Source: Confluentibacter flavum (GTDB taxonomy: Bacteria; Bacteroidota; Bacteroidia; Flavobacteriales; Flavobacteriaceae). Taken from it: 64,000 nt of DNA. The DNA is taken from assembly GCF_002843175.1 (NCBI RefSeq), contig NZ_PJEO01000049.1:1-64000 (forward strand). Direction: 5' to 3'. The translations under genes were made by a program, and so were the position numbers. The notes under the pieces are model-generated. The model saw only the letters and a list, made by a program, of their open reading frames with translations, searched no databases and was not told the origin of the DNA. Positions 37,948-46,629 of this stretch are shown piece after piece. Positions within the stretch are counted from its first letter, which is position 1. The number at the start of each line of letters is the position of its first letter.

Positions 37948-39207
37948 TTACAAATCATATTGTTTAATCTTTCTATATAAGGTACGTTCGCTAATACCAA
38001 GTTCTGCGGCAGCTAATTTACGCTTTCCGTCGTGACGTTCAAGCGATTTTTTTATTAATTCCAATTCTTTGTCATGAAGCGAGAGGGTTTCCTCTTCTTC
38101 AATCTCCTCAGCAAAATGATATTTATCTGGTTTATTGGAAATTTCTGGAGTAAGCGTTGTTTGCTCTGGAATAGATAAAACGTCATCATCTAAATCTTCT
38201 TCATAATCTTCCTCATCATCATTGCCATAAATTTTTTGGATTAAGCCTTCATTATTTTTTTCGACATCTTTGGTGTTTCCGTTTTTCATCAGTTCTAAAG
38301 TGAGCTTTTTTAAATCGTTTAAATCACTTTTCATGTCGAACAGCACTTTATATAAAATCTCGCGTTCACTACTAAAATCACTTTCAGACTTTGATGTTTT
38401 TATGACGGCCGGTAAATTACTGCCCGACGTTGGTAAATAGGCTTTTAAGGCTTCGGCACTAATGGTTCTGTTATGTTCTAAAACAGAAATTTGTTCTGCA
38501 ATGTTTCTTAATTGTCGGATGTTGCCACTCCAACGGTGTTTTAAAAGCACTTGTACTGCGGCATCGGATAGCTTAACAGTTGGCATTTTATACTTTAATG
38601 CAAAATCGCTGGCAAACTTTCTAAATAACAAATGAATATCTTCTTGTCGCTCGCGTAGAGGCGGCAAATGGATGTCCACAGTGCTTAATCGGTAGTATAA
38701 ATCTTCTCTAAAAGTGCCTTTTTCAATGGATTGGAACATGTTAGCATTAGTCGCTGCCACAATACGTACATTGGTTTTTTGTACTTTACTGGAGCCTACT
38801 TTTAAAAATTCACCATTTTCTAGAACACGTAATAAACGTACTTGCGTGGTTAACGGTAATTCGCCAACTTCATCCAAAAAAATAGTCCCACCATCGGCAA
38901 CTTCAAAATAACCTTCACGGGTTTGGGAAGCTCCAGTAAAAGAGCCTTTTTCATGACCAAAAAGTTCGCTATCTATGGTGCCTTCTGGAATAGCACCACA
39001 GTTTACGGCAATGTATTTATTATGCTTTCTATGGGATAACTGATGTATAATTTTAGGAATGCTTTCTTTTCCAACGCCACTTTCTCCAGTTACCAAAACA
39101 GAAATATCGGTAGGTGCTACTTGAATGGCTTTTTCTATAGCACGGTTTAGCGTATCACTGTTTCCAATAATACCAAAACGTTGTTTTATAGCTTGTACTG
39201 ACTCCAT
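37948..39207 (-). CDS. Sigma-54-type AAA+ transcriptional activator without receiver domain
   Basis: A 419-residue regulator that begins directly with the AAA+ domain. Visible motifs are Walker A GESGVGKE, the sigma-54 contact loop GSFTGA (usual GAFTGA with Ala to Ser), Walker B GGTIFLDEVGE and the arginine finger region FREDLYYRLS. A long acidic linker (about 290-370) leads to a Fis-type helix-turn-helix (KLAAAELGISERTLYRKI). With no N-terminal sensory domain, activity is probably set by protein level or a partner. It is a constant neighbour of miaB and lptE in this family; target genes are unknown. Confidence 0.9.
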   Translation of the reverse strand: MESVQAIKQRFGIIGNSDTLNRAIEKAIQVAPTDISVLVTGESGVGKESIPKIIHQLSHRKHNKYIAVNCGAIPEGTIDSELFGHEKGSFTGASQTREGYFEVADGGTIFLDEVGELPLTTQVRLLRVLENGEFLKVGSSKVQKTNVRIVAATNANMFQSIEKGTFREDLYYRLSTVDIHLPPLRERQEDIHLLFRKFASDFALKYKMPTVKLSDAAVQVLLKHRWSGNIRQLRNIAEQISVLEHNRTISAEALKAYLPTSGSNLPAVIKTSKSESDFSSEREILYKVLFDMKSDLNDLKKLTLELMKNGNTKDVEKNNEGLIQKIYGNDDEEDYEEDLDDDVLSIPEQTTLTPEISNKPDKYHFAEEIEEEETLSLHDKELELIKKSLERHDGKRKLAAAELGISERTLYRKIKQYDL

Positions 39208-39213
39208 AATTAC

Positions 39214-39319
39214 TTCCCGCGAAGGCGGGAATCTTTTTAATTTATATTTTTAATTCATGTCCAAGAGGATATGAATCTTTAATTTATTTTGATGAGATTC
39301 CTGCCTTCGCGGGAATGAC
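39214..39319. repeat. Bipartite palindromic repeat (GTCATTCCTGC family), copy 2
   Basis: Hairpins TTCCCGC-GAAG-GCGGGAA (39214-39231) and GATTCCTGCCTTCGCGGGAATGAC (two arms, 39296-39319) form the two ends of a roughly 106-bp non-coding unit with AT-rich centre. It is related to the copies at 16721 and 51337 and fills the gap between miaB and the sigma-54-type regulator. Confidence 0.75.
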
Positions 39320-39340
39320 AAAGTGTTTTTTGCGTTCTAA

Positions 39341-39363
39341 TTCCCCCTTTGGGGGCTAGGGGG
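39341..39363. repeat. GC-rich palindromic repeat at the miaB stop
   Basis: TTCCCCCTTTGGGGGCTAGG and the next GGG form a CCCCC/GGGGG palindrome, very unlike the local AT-rich sequence. The miaB stop codon lies inside it (the protein ends GLAP), so the repeat may have replaced the original 3' end; it may also act as terminator. Confidence 0.6.
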
Positions 39364-40798
39364 CTAAACCAATAGCCTCACCAATCAAGGTAGCACTGGT
39401 ACAATCCATAACTTTCACATTTACAAAATCGCCTACTTTGTAATGTTCTTTAGGAAAAACTGCTACAATATTTTGAGGTGTTCTTCCAGACCATTGGGTA
39501 TCCGATTTTTTTGATTCTTTTTCAATTAAAACTTCTACAACAGTATTTAAATATTCTTTAGTTCTAATCTCACTGTGTTCTCTTTGTAAATCAACTATAT
39601 CTTGTAATCGTCGTTTTTTTACTTCCTCAGGCACATCATCTTTCATTTTACGTTCGGCCATAGTGCCTGGACGTTCAGAATAGGTAAACATATAGCCGAA
39701 ATTATATTTTACATAATTCATTAACGATACGGTATCTTGAAAGTCAGCTTCCGTTTCAGTAGGGAAACCAACAATCATATCTTGACTTATAGCACAATCT
39801 GGGATTATTTTACGGATATTATCAATCAGTGCCATATACTCTTCACGAGTATGTAAACGATTCATTTCCATTAAAATACGGTTACTGCCACTTTGTACCG
39901 GTAAATGAATGTGATTACAAATATTATGGTACTTAGCCATGGTTTCAACAACATCTAAAGTTAAATCTTGTGGATTTGATGTTGAAAACCGAATACGCAT
40001 TTTGGGTTGCGTTTTGGCACAAAGTTCCAATAGATTAGAGAAACTAACCGCTGTAACTTTTTGGAATTCTATAGCTTTATCAAAATCCTTTTTTAAACCG
40101 CCACCATACCAAAGATAGCTATCTACATTTTGACCAAGCAACGTGATTTCTTTGAAACCTCTATTCCATAAATCGTTCATTTCTTCAATAATACTTTGTG
40201 GGTCTCTGCTGCGTTCACGTCCGCGAGTAAAAGGTACGACACAAAAAGTGCACATATTATCACAACCACGAGTAATGGAAACAAATGCAGTAACACCATT
40301 ACTGTTTAAACGGACTGGGGAAATATCACCATAAGTTTCATCTTTTGATAGAATCACGTTAATAGCGTCTCTACCTTCATCAACTTCAGCCAATAAATTA
40401 GGTAAATCTTTATAAGCATCAGGGCCAACGACCAAATCAACTATTTTTTCCTCTTCAAGGAATTTTGTTTTAAGCCGTTCCGCCATACAACCTAAAACCC
40501 CTACTTTCATTTTAGGGTTTGAATCTCGTTTTACGGCATTATATTTTTCTAAGCGTTTGCGTACAGTTTGTTCGGCTTTATCTCGTATAGAACAGGTGTT
40601 TACCAAAACCAAATCGGCATCTTCTAGGTTTTGAGTGGTGTTAAACCCAGCAGTAGCCAAGATAGAAGCAACAATTTCGCTATCGCTAAAATTCATGGCA
40701 CAGCCGTAACTTTCAATAAAAAGCTTACGTTTATTGCCTTCTTTTTCTTCTAGAACAAGCGTTTCGCCTTGTTTGTTTTCGTCTATTATTTTTTCCAT
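39356..40798 (-). CDS. miaB: tRNA-2-methylthio-N6-isopentenyladenosine37 synthase
   Basis: A 480-residue radical-SAM methylthiotransferase acting on A37 of tRNAs reading UNN codons. The N-terminal UPF0004 domain contains the auxiliary cluster cysteines (YGCAMNFSDSE, VNTCSIRDKAE, VLGCMAERL); the radical-SAM CxxxCxxC motif is RGCDNMCTFCVVPFTRGRERS; a TRAM domain closes the C-terminus (TVVEVLIEKESKKSD, VFPKEHYKVGDFVNVKV). A well-formed promoter lies upstream. The last codons and stop overlap a GC-rich palindromic repeat. Confidence 0.96.
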   Translation of the reverse strand: MEKIIDENKQGETLVLEEKEGNKRKLFIESYGCAMNFSDSEIVASILATAGFNTTQNLEDADLVLVNTCSIRDKAEQTVRKRLEKYNAVKRDSNPKMKVGVLGCMAERLKTKFLEEEKIVDLVVGPDAYKDLPNLLAEVDEGRDAINVILSKDETYGDISPVRLNSNGVTAFVSITRGCDNMCTFCVVPFTRGRERSRDPQSIIEEMNDLWNRGFKEITLLGQNVDSYLWYGGGLKKDFDKAIEFQKVTAVSFSNLLELCAKTQPKMRIRFSTSNPQDLTLDVVETMAKYHNICNHIHLPVQSGSNRILMEMNRLHTREEYMALIDNIRKIIPDCAISQDMIVGFPTETEADFQDTVSLMNYVKYNFGYMFTYSERPGTMAERKMKDDVPEEVKKRRLQDIVDLQREHSEIRTKEYLNTVVEVLIEKESKKSDTQWSGRTPQNIVAVFPKEHYKVGDFVNVKVMDCTSATLIGEAIGLAP

Positions 40799-40832
40799 AA
40801 TTTACTGAATGGGATAGCCGTCAATAAGTGTG

Positions 40833-40865
40833 CAAAGATACAACTTATTTATGTTTTATGACAAA
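40833..40865 (-). promoter_or_regulatory. Promoter of miaB
   Basis: On the minus strand TTTG (40865-40862) is followed after 21 bases by TATCTTTG (40840-40833), matching the Bacteroidota -33 TTTG / -7 TAnnTTTG pair with usual spacing. The -7 box ends 34 bases before the miaB ATG. Confidence 0.6.
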
Positions 40866-40950
40866 CTGTCATATTTTAAAATGAGATAAATTTTTGTTAA
40901 ATATTTGAGAAAACGCTTACTTTGGTGGGTACTAACCATGAATATAAAAT

Positions 40951-41721
40951 ATGAATGACTTTAATAATTTGTTATACAAAATAAATAATGCTAAAGAATT
41001 AGATTTTGGAGACATTATTAGTAACTCGATTGAGTTATTTAAAAAAGTTTGGTTAAAAGGTTTAGTTGTGGTGTTGTTTGTTTTAATTTCTGCTATTTGT
41101 ATAAGCTTTCTGTTTGGTTTAATTGGTTTGGCACCAGCTTTAGACCATGATATTTTTAATGACAGTTTTGATTTTAAAGCTATTGCTACTTTTTATTCAT
41201 CAAGTGCCATTTATGGCATTCCCCAAAACATGCTTATTTCCACATTAAATATTGCATTTGTTGCGGCTTTTTACAGAATATGTAAACAAACAATATTGGG
41301 TGAAAATGGGCATGAAGATTATTTTTATTTTTTTAAGAAAGAGTATTTCACCAAAGTGTTTATGTTAGGGATAATTTATACTGCGATAACAACTGTTGCC
41401 CAATTTTTATGTTTCATTCCTTATATTTATGTGTTTGTACCTCTGTCATATTTTGCGGTTATATTAGCTAATAATCCAAATTTAAGTGAGATGGAAATCG
41501 TTAAGGCTAGTTTTACTTTAGGAAACAAGAAATGGTTAATAACTTTTGGGACTATGTTTGTAGCGGGATTAGTAGCCATGTTAGGGATTTTAGGTTGTGT
41601 TATTGGTATTGTTTTTACCATGTCCATTATTTATTTGCCTTCATTTTTAATTTATAAAGATGCTATTGGTTTTGATGGAACAAATGTCATTGATGAAATT
41701 GGCATGAATAACGAATTTTAA
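40951..41721 (+). CDS. Polytopic membrane protein, tandem paralogue A
   Basis: A 256-residue inner-membrane protein with about six hydrophobic helices. It shares with the next gene the N-terminal pattern LLYKINNAKELDFGDI, the soluble patch ENGHEDYFYFFKKEYFTK, the C-terminal GNKKWLITFGTMFVAGLVA and the final IGFDGTNVIDEIG. No catalytic motif or transporter signature was recognised and I give no function. The pair forms a small operon with a 23-base gap and a terminator downstream. Confidence 0.78.
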   Translation: MNDFNNLLYKINNAKELDFGDIISNSIELFKKVWLKGLVVVLFVLISAICISFLFGLIGLAPALDHDIFNDSFDFKAIATFYSSSAIYGIPQNMLISTLNIAFVAAFYRICKQTILGENGHEDYFYFFKKEYFTKVFMLGIIYTAITTVAQFLCFIPYIYVFVPLSYFAVILANNPNLSEMEIVKASFTLGNKKWLITFGTMFVAGLVAMLGILGCVIGIVFTMSIIYLPSFLIYKDAIGFDGTNVIDEIGMNNEF

Positions 41722-41744
41722 TTAATCTTTTTATTAATTATGAT

Positions 41745-42512
41745 ATGAATAAATTTGATTTTTTACTTACCAAAATAGATAATGCTAAAGCATTGGACTT
41801 TGGCACTATTTTTAACCAATGTATAGGTTTGTTTAAAAAAACTTGGGTTCAAGGGCTGGTTACACTATTGTTAACACTGGTTTTTATGATTCCTTTTTAC
41901 GTACTGATGTACTTGCCTTTAATTAGGATGGGTTTAACCAATCCTGAATCTTTTCAAGATTTAGATGGTTTTAATATAGCTTTGATGATTCCTTTTTATT
42001 TAATGATTTTGGTGTTTGTTTTTTTTGCCATGATAATTGACTTTGGTTTGAAATCGGCATTTTTTAGAATTTGTAAGATTAAGGATTTTAATGAGTCAAC
42101 AGCTGATGATTATTTTTATTTCTTTAAAAAACCATATTTAGGTAAAACAATAAAACTTGCGGCAACCACATTCGGTATAAGTATATTGGCTATGCTGCTT
42201 TGTGTTTTCCCAATCATATATGTGATGGTTCCCATAGCGCTTATTAATGTTATTTATGCATTTAATCCAGACATGACAGCTTCTGAAATTGTCAAAGTTG
42301 GATTTAATTTAGGAAATAAAAAATGGTTGATAACCTTTGGTTTAATGATTGTTGCTGCTCTATTGGCACAAATAGTTGGATTTATTATGTGCTGTGTGGG
42401 CGTTTTTGCAACGGCATCTTTTGCTTACCTACCATGTTATTTTGTTTATAAGGAAGTCATTGGTTTTAATGAAACACATGTTATTGACGACATAGGAACC
42501 ATTCAAGAGTAA
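41745..42512 (+). CDS. Polytopic membrane protein, tandem paralogue B
   Basis: A 255-residue six-helix membrane protein, clearly a tandem duplicate of the preceding gene: LLTKIDNAKALDFGTI, ADDYFYFFKKPYLGKT, LGNKKWLITFGLMIVAALLA and FNETHVIDDIG align with it one for one. Conservation is highest at the two soluble ends and the DDYFYFFKK loop, which may be the functional surface. It ends just before a strong terminator. Function unknown. Confidence 0.78.
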   Translation: MNKFDFLLTKIDNAKALDFGTIFNQCIGLFKKTWVQGLVTLLLTLVFMIPFYVLMYLPLIRMGLTNPESFQDLDGFNIALMIPFYLMILVFVFFAMIIDFGLKSAFFRICKIKDFNESTADDYFYFFKKPYLGKTIKLAATTFGISILAMLLCVFPIIYVMVPIALINVIYAFNPDMTASEIVKVGFNLGNKKWLITFGLMIVAALLAQIVGFIMCCVGVFATASFAYLPCYFVYKEVIGFNETHVIDDIGTIQE

Positions 42513-42531
42513 AAATTTAATTTAATATTTT

Positions 42532-42569
42532 AAAAAGCCTGTATTTTAAGCCTAAAATACAGGCTTTTT
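42532..42569 (+). terminator. Terminator after the paired membrane proteins
   Basis: A 17-base arm (42532-42548, starting AAAAAGCCTG) and its perfect complement (42553-42569) with an AGCC loop form a very stable stem ending in T5. The symmetry would let it work in both directions. Confidence 0.92.
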
Positions 42570-42626
42570 ATATTTGAAAATAATAGAGTTAGTTTATAAA
42601 ATTAGGAAGTTAAACTTTTTTTCATA

Positions 42627-42634
42627 TACATTTG
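42627..42634 (+). promoter_or_regulatory. -7 box for topA
   Basis: TACATTTG fits TAnnTTTG and lies 19 bases before the topA ATG. No convincing -33 element was found. Confidence 0.4.
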
Positions 42635-42653
42635 TACCTTCAAAAACCCAAGT

Positions 42654-45143
42654 ATGGCGAAGAATTTAGTGATAGTAGAGTCACCGGCGAAAGCAAAAAC
42701 GATAGAAAAATTTTTAGGAAAGGATTTTAAAGTAGAGTCTAGTTTCGGACATATTGCCGATTTGCCTTCTAGTGAATTAGGTGTAGATGTTGATGGTGAT
42801 TTTAAACCAAAATACGAAGTTTCCAAAGATAAAAAAGCAGTAGTTAAAAAACTGAAAGACTTAGCTAAAAATGCCGATATGGTTTGGTTAGCAAGTGATG
42901 AAGATAGAGAAGGAGAAGCCATTGCGTGGCATTTGGCAGAAACTTTAAAGTTGGATAAAGAAAAAACGAAACGTATTGTTTTTCATGAAATTACAAAATC
43001 TGCTATACAAAAAGCCATTGAAAACCCAAGAGGAATAGATTACGATTTGGTTGATGCGCAACAAGCAAGACGCGTACTGGATAGAATTGTAGGTTACGAA
43101 TTGTCTCCTGTTTTATGGAGAAAAGTAAAAGGCGGTTTGTCTGCAGGTCGTGTACAATCGGTTTCTGTACGTTTAATTGTAGAGCGCGAACGCGAAATTC
43201 AGGAATTTAAACAAGAAGCGTCTTATAGAATTGATGCCGAATTTTCCAATGAAGAAGGGAAAACGTTTAAAGCGAAATTGCCAAAAACATTTGAAACTAA
43301 AGAAGAAGCTCATAAATTTTTAGAATCCAATACATCAGCTTCATTTAAAGTTGCCGAATTAGAGAAAAAGCCAGCTAAGAAATCACCAGCAGCACCATTT
43401 ACAACGTCTACATTACAGCAAGAAGCTTCACGTAAATTATATTTTTCAGTAAGCAAAACCATGACAATGGCACAACGCCTTTACGAAGCGGGGTTGATAA
43501 CTTACATGAGAACAGATAGTGTTAACTTATCTGATGAAGCTAGAAACGGTGCTAAGGCTGAAATAGAAAGTGCCTATGGGTCAAAATTTAGTAAACCAAG
43601 AAATTATACAGGAAAATCCAAGGGTGCTCAAGAAGCCCATGAGGCCATCAGACCTACGGATTTTGCGACACATTCCGTAGATATTGACAGAGACCAAGCA
43701 CGTTTATACGATTTAATTTGGAAACGCGCCATTGCTTCTCAAATGAGCGAAGCCGAAATGGAACGGACCAATGTAAAGATTAGTGCGTCAACACATAAAG
43801 AAACATTTACTGCCAATGGTGAAGTCATCACGTTTGAAGGATTTTTAAAAGTGTATTTAGAAGGTACCGATGATGAAGATACCGAGCAAGAGGGTATGTT
43901 ACCAGCGATGAAAACGGGTGAAGTGCTTATTAATAATTACATAACCGCCACCGAGCGTTATTCACGACCACCTTACAGATATACCGAAGCTTCGTTGGTG
44001 AAACAATTGGAAGAGTTAGGTATTGGCCGGCCGTCAACGTATGCGCCAACCATTTCAACTATTCAAAATAGAAACTATGTTGAAAAAGGTTCTGTAGAAG
44101 GTGTTGAGCGTCATTATGTTCAGCTTACATTGAAAAATGGGCATTTAAAAGAAAAGGAACTCAGCGAAAAAGTAGGTTCAGATAAAGGGAAATTAGTGCC
44201 AACTGATATTGGAATGATAGTAACCGACTTTTTGGTCAATCATTTTGAGAATATTTTAGACTATAATTTCACGGCAAAAGTAGAGGAGGATTTTGATGAT
44301 ATTGCTGAAGGAAAAGTAGATTGGTCTAAAATGATGAAAGATTTTTATAAAGACTTTCATCCGCAAGTTGAAAATGTTCAAGAAAATGCCGAAAGGGAAT
44401 CTGGGGAACGTATTTTAGGAACCGATCCTAAATCGGGAAAACAAGTTAGTGTGCGTTTGGGTAAATTTGGGCCGATGGTTCAAATTGGTACTCCTGACGA
44501 TGAAGATAAACCACAATTTGCAAGTTTAAGTCCAGACCAGCAATTAAATACCATTTCGTATGATGATGCGATGGCTTTATTTGAGCTTCCAAAAAAATTA
44601 GGTGTATATAAAGGAGAAGAGGTAGAAGTGAATAATGGTCGTTTCGGCCCTTATGTTAAATTTGGAGATAAGTTTGTGTCGCTTCCTGCGGGAGTTGAAG
44701 CTTTAAGTATAGAATTGGATGATGCCCTTGCTTTAATTAAAGAAAAGCAAGAAGCTGATGCACCTATTTATACGTATAAAAATTTACCTGTTCAAAAAGG
44801 TAAAGGACGTTTTGGACCATTCATTAAATGGAATAATATGTTTATTAATGTGAACAAAAAGTATAATTGGGATGATTTGTCTGATTCAGACATCGAAGAA
44901 TTGATTGAAGATAAAATCCAGAAAGAAAAGGATAAGGTTGTTCACAATTGGAAAGAAGAAGGCATTCAAGTTGAAAAAGCGCGATGGGGAAGGCATACTA
45001 TTATAAAAGGTAAAACTAAAATTGAATTACCCAAAACGGTTGATGCCGTAAAATTAACGTTGGAAGAGGTAAAAGGCATTATAGAAAAAAATGCTCCAAA
45101 AAAGAAAGCAACTTCAAAAAAAGTACCTGTTAAAAAGAAGTAA
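42654..45143 (+). CDS. topA: DNA topoisomerase I
   Basis: An 829-residue type IA topoisomerase that relaxes negative supercoils. The TOPRIM domain opens the protein (LVIVESPAKAKTIEKFLG, WLASDEDREGEAIAWHL), the strand-passage domain contains the catalytic Tyr in YMRTDSVNLS, and RPSTYAPTISTIQNRNYV is the conserved decatenation segment. The C-terminal part lacks four-Cys zinc fingers and instead has repeats of the type GRFGPYVKFGDKFVSLP, ending in a basic KKKATSKKVPVKKK tail. Such zinc-free C-termini are usual in Bacteroidota. Confidence 0.96.
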   Translation: MAKNLVIVESPAKAKTIEKFLGKDFKVESSFGHIADLPSSELGVDVDGDFKPKYEVSKDKKAVVKKLKDLAKNADMVWLASDEDREGEAIAWHLAETLKLDKEKTKRIVFHEITKSAIQKAIENPRGIDYDLVDAQQARRVLDRIVGYELSPVLWRKVKGGLSAGRVQSVSVRLIVEREREIQEFKQEASYRIDAEFSNEEGKTFKAKLPKTFETKEEAHKFLESNTSASFKVAELEKKPAKKSPAAPFTTSTLQQEASRKLYFSVSKTMTMAQRLYEAGLITYMRTDSVNLSDEARNGAKAEIESAYGSKFSKPRNYTGKSKGAQEAHEAIRPTDFATHSVDIDRDQARLYDLIWKRAIASQMSEAEMERTNVKISASTHKETFTANGEVITFEGFLKVYLEGTDDEDTEQEGMLPAMKTGEVLINNYITATERYSRPPYRYTEASLVKQLEELGIGRPSTYAPTISTIQNRNYVEKGSVEGVERHYVQLTLKNGHLKEKELSEKVGSDKGKLVPTDIGMIVTDFLVNHFENILDYNFTAKVEEDFDDIAEGKVDWSKMMKDFYKDFHPQVENVQENAERESGERILGTDPKSGKQVSVRLGKFGPMVQIGTPDDEDKPQFASLSPDQQLNTISYDDAMALFELPKKLGVYKGEEVEVNNGRFGPYVKFGDKFVSLPAGVEALSIELDDALALIKEKQEADAPIYTYKNLPVQKGKGRFGPFIKWNNMFINVNKKYNWDDLSDSDIEELIEDKIQKEKDKVVHNWKEEGIQVEKARWGRHTIIKGKTKIELPKTVDAVKLTLEEVKGIIEKNAPKKKATSKKVPVKKK

Positions 45144-45305
45144 TATTTTCATTTAAATAGTGAAGCGAACGTTTTTAGGCCTTTAAAGTACGAAATAATT
45201 GTATTTTGTCCGATTTTTTTGTTGTAAAGGTATACGATAACTCATTTATTATTTTGATATTTGTGAGACTTCAATAATGTCTAGAAAGTAGAAGCATATT
45301 AATAA

Positions 45306-46475
45306 TTGATGAATTTTAATTTTCTTTCCCCAGTACCAGATTTTGTTCTAGCGCATAATCAATTGCTGTCGCCCCAAGCACTTGGCAGAAAGTTAAGAAT
45401 ACATTCCGCACAAAAAGGAATTCCAGATTTAGAAGGTGTTACTATAGCCATTCTAGGAGTTTTAGAAAACCGAAACGATATTAATTATTTAGGTGAAGAA
45501 TTTAAACTGAATGACATTCGTAAATCCTTGTATGCGCTGTATCCTGGAAGTTGGACAACTACCATTGCAGATTTAGGAGACATAAATAAAGGAGAAAGTG
45601 TTGAAGACACCTACTTTGCGTTAAAAACCACTATAGCTATATTAATAAAAAAAAGGATTATACCTATTATAATAGGAGGCTCTCAAGATCTTACATACGC
45701 GAATTATAGAGCTTATGATGATTTAATTCCTATGGTAAACATAGTTAGTGTAGATTGTAGCTTTAATTTAGGAGATTCGTCAAAACCCATCAAGAATAAT
45801 AGTTTTGTTGGTAAAATTATTTTAGATGAACCTTATAATCTTTTTAATTATGCCAATGTAGGATACCAAACCTATTTCAACTCGCAAGAGGAAATCGATT
45901 TAATGGATAAGCTTTATTTTGAATCTTACAGACTGGGTCAAGTTTCAAAAGATATAACCATAGTAGAGCCTGTAATGCGTGATGCCAACATGGTAAGTAT
46001 TGACTTAAGTTGTGTTAAAGGTGCCGAGGTAAGTTTAAATCAAAAATTGTCACCTAATGGATTGGACGGAAAGGAGATTTGTGCCATTTCGCGTTATGCG
46101 GGTATAAGTAACAAAGTTAGTTCTATTGGTATATATGAGTATAAGCCATCAAAAGATGATGAAATAACATCTATGCTAATTGCTCAAATAATATGGTATT
46201 TTATAGAAGGTGTTAATTTTAGGGTTAAGGACGATATTTTTTTGGATGAAAAAAGTTTTCAAAAGTTTATAACCTTAGTAGATACCGAAGAGTTGGTTTT
46301 CTACAAGAGTAATAAAACGGGTAGATGGTGGATTGAAATCCCCTTTTTATCCGAAGTCAATAATAAATTAAAGAGACATACGTTATTACCATGCATGCAC
46401 CAAGATTATCTTGACGCCTGTAGCAATAAGGTACCCAACCGTTGGTATAAGGCCTTACAAAGAAACAGTTTGTAG
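45306..46475 (+). CDS. Arginase/formimidoylglutamase-fold protein with degenerate metal site
   Basis: A 389-residue protein with the arginase/ureohydrolase fold: the strands around IIPIIIGGSQDLTYANYRA, VNIVSVDCSFNLGD and ANMVSIDLSCVKGAE align with the three metal-binding motifs of the family. Active enzymes carry GGxHS, DxHxD and SxDxD there; here His becomes Gln, the DxHxD reads DCSFN and the last motif DLS, so four of six manganese ligands are missing. It is therefore probably not a hydrolase. In Flavobacteriaceae this gene regularly lies between topA and gldK, so a role linked to gliding or type IX secretion is a plausible guess. The start may be the first or second Met. Confidence 0.8.
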   Translation: MMNFNFLSPVPDFVLAHNQLLSPQALGRKLRIHSAQKGIPDLEGVTIAILGVLENRNDINYLGEEFKLNDIRKSLYALYPGSWTTTIADLGDINKGESVEDTYFALKTTIAILIKKRIIPIIIGGSQDLTYANYRAYDDLIPMVNIVSVDCSFNLGDSSKPIKNNSFVGKIILDEPYNLFNYANVGYQTYFNSQEEIDLMDKLYFESYRLGQVSKDITIVEPVMRDANMVSIDLSCVKGAEVSLNQKLSPNGLDGKEICAISRYAGISNKVSSIGIYEYKPSKDDEITSMLIAQIIWYFIEGVNFRVKDDIFLDEKSFQKFITLVDTEELVFYKSNKTGRWWIEIPFLSEVNNKLKRHTLLPCMHQDYLDACSNKVPNRWYKALQRNSL

Positions 46476-46629
46476 AGAAAATATGTACTTGGTCGACAAT
46501 TTCATCGGTAAAACGACATTTTTTCACGATGAAATGTAAATTATTTAGATAAAAAGTTGTTTTTTAAAAAATATATAAATATGTTTACGCTCTCAAATTG
46601 AAGCTTAAATAATTAACCTCGAGTTTTCT

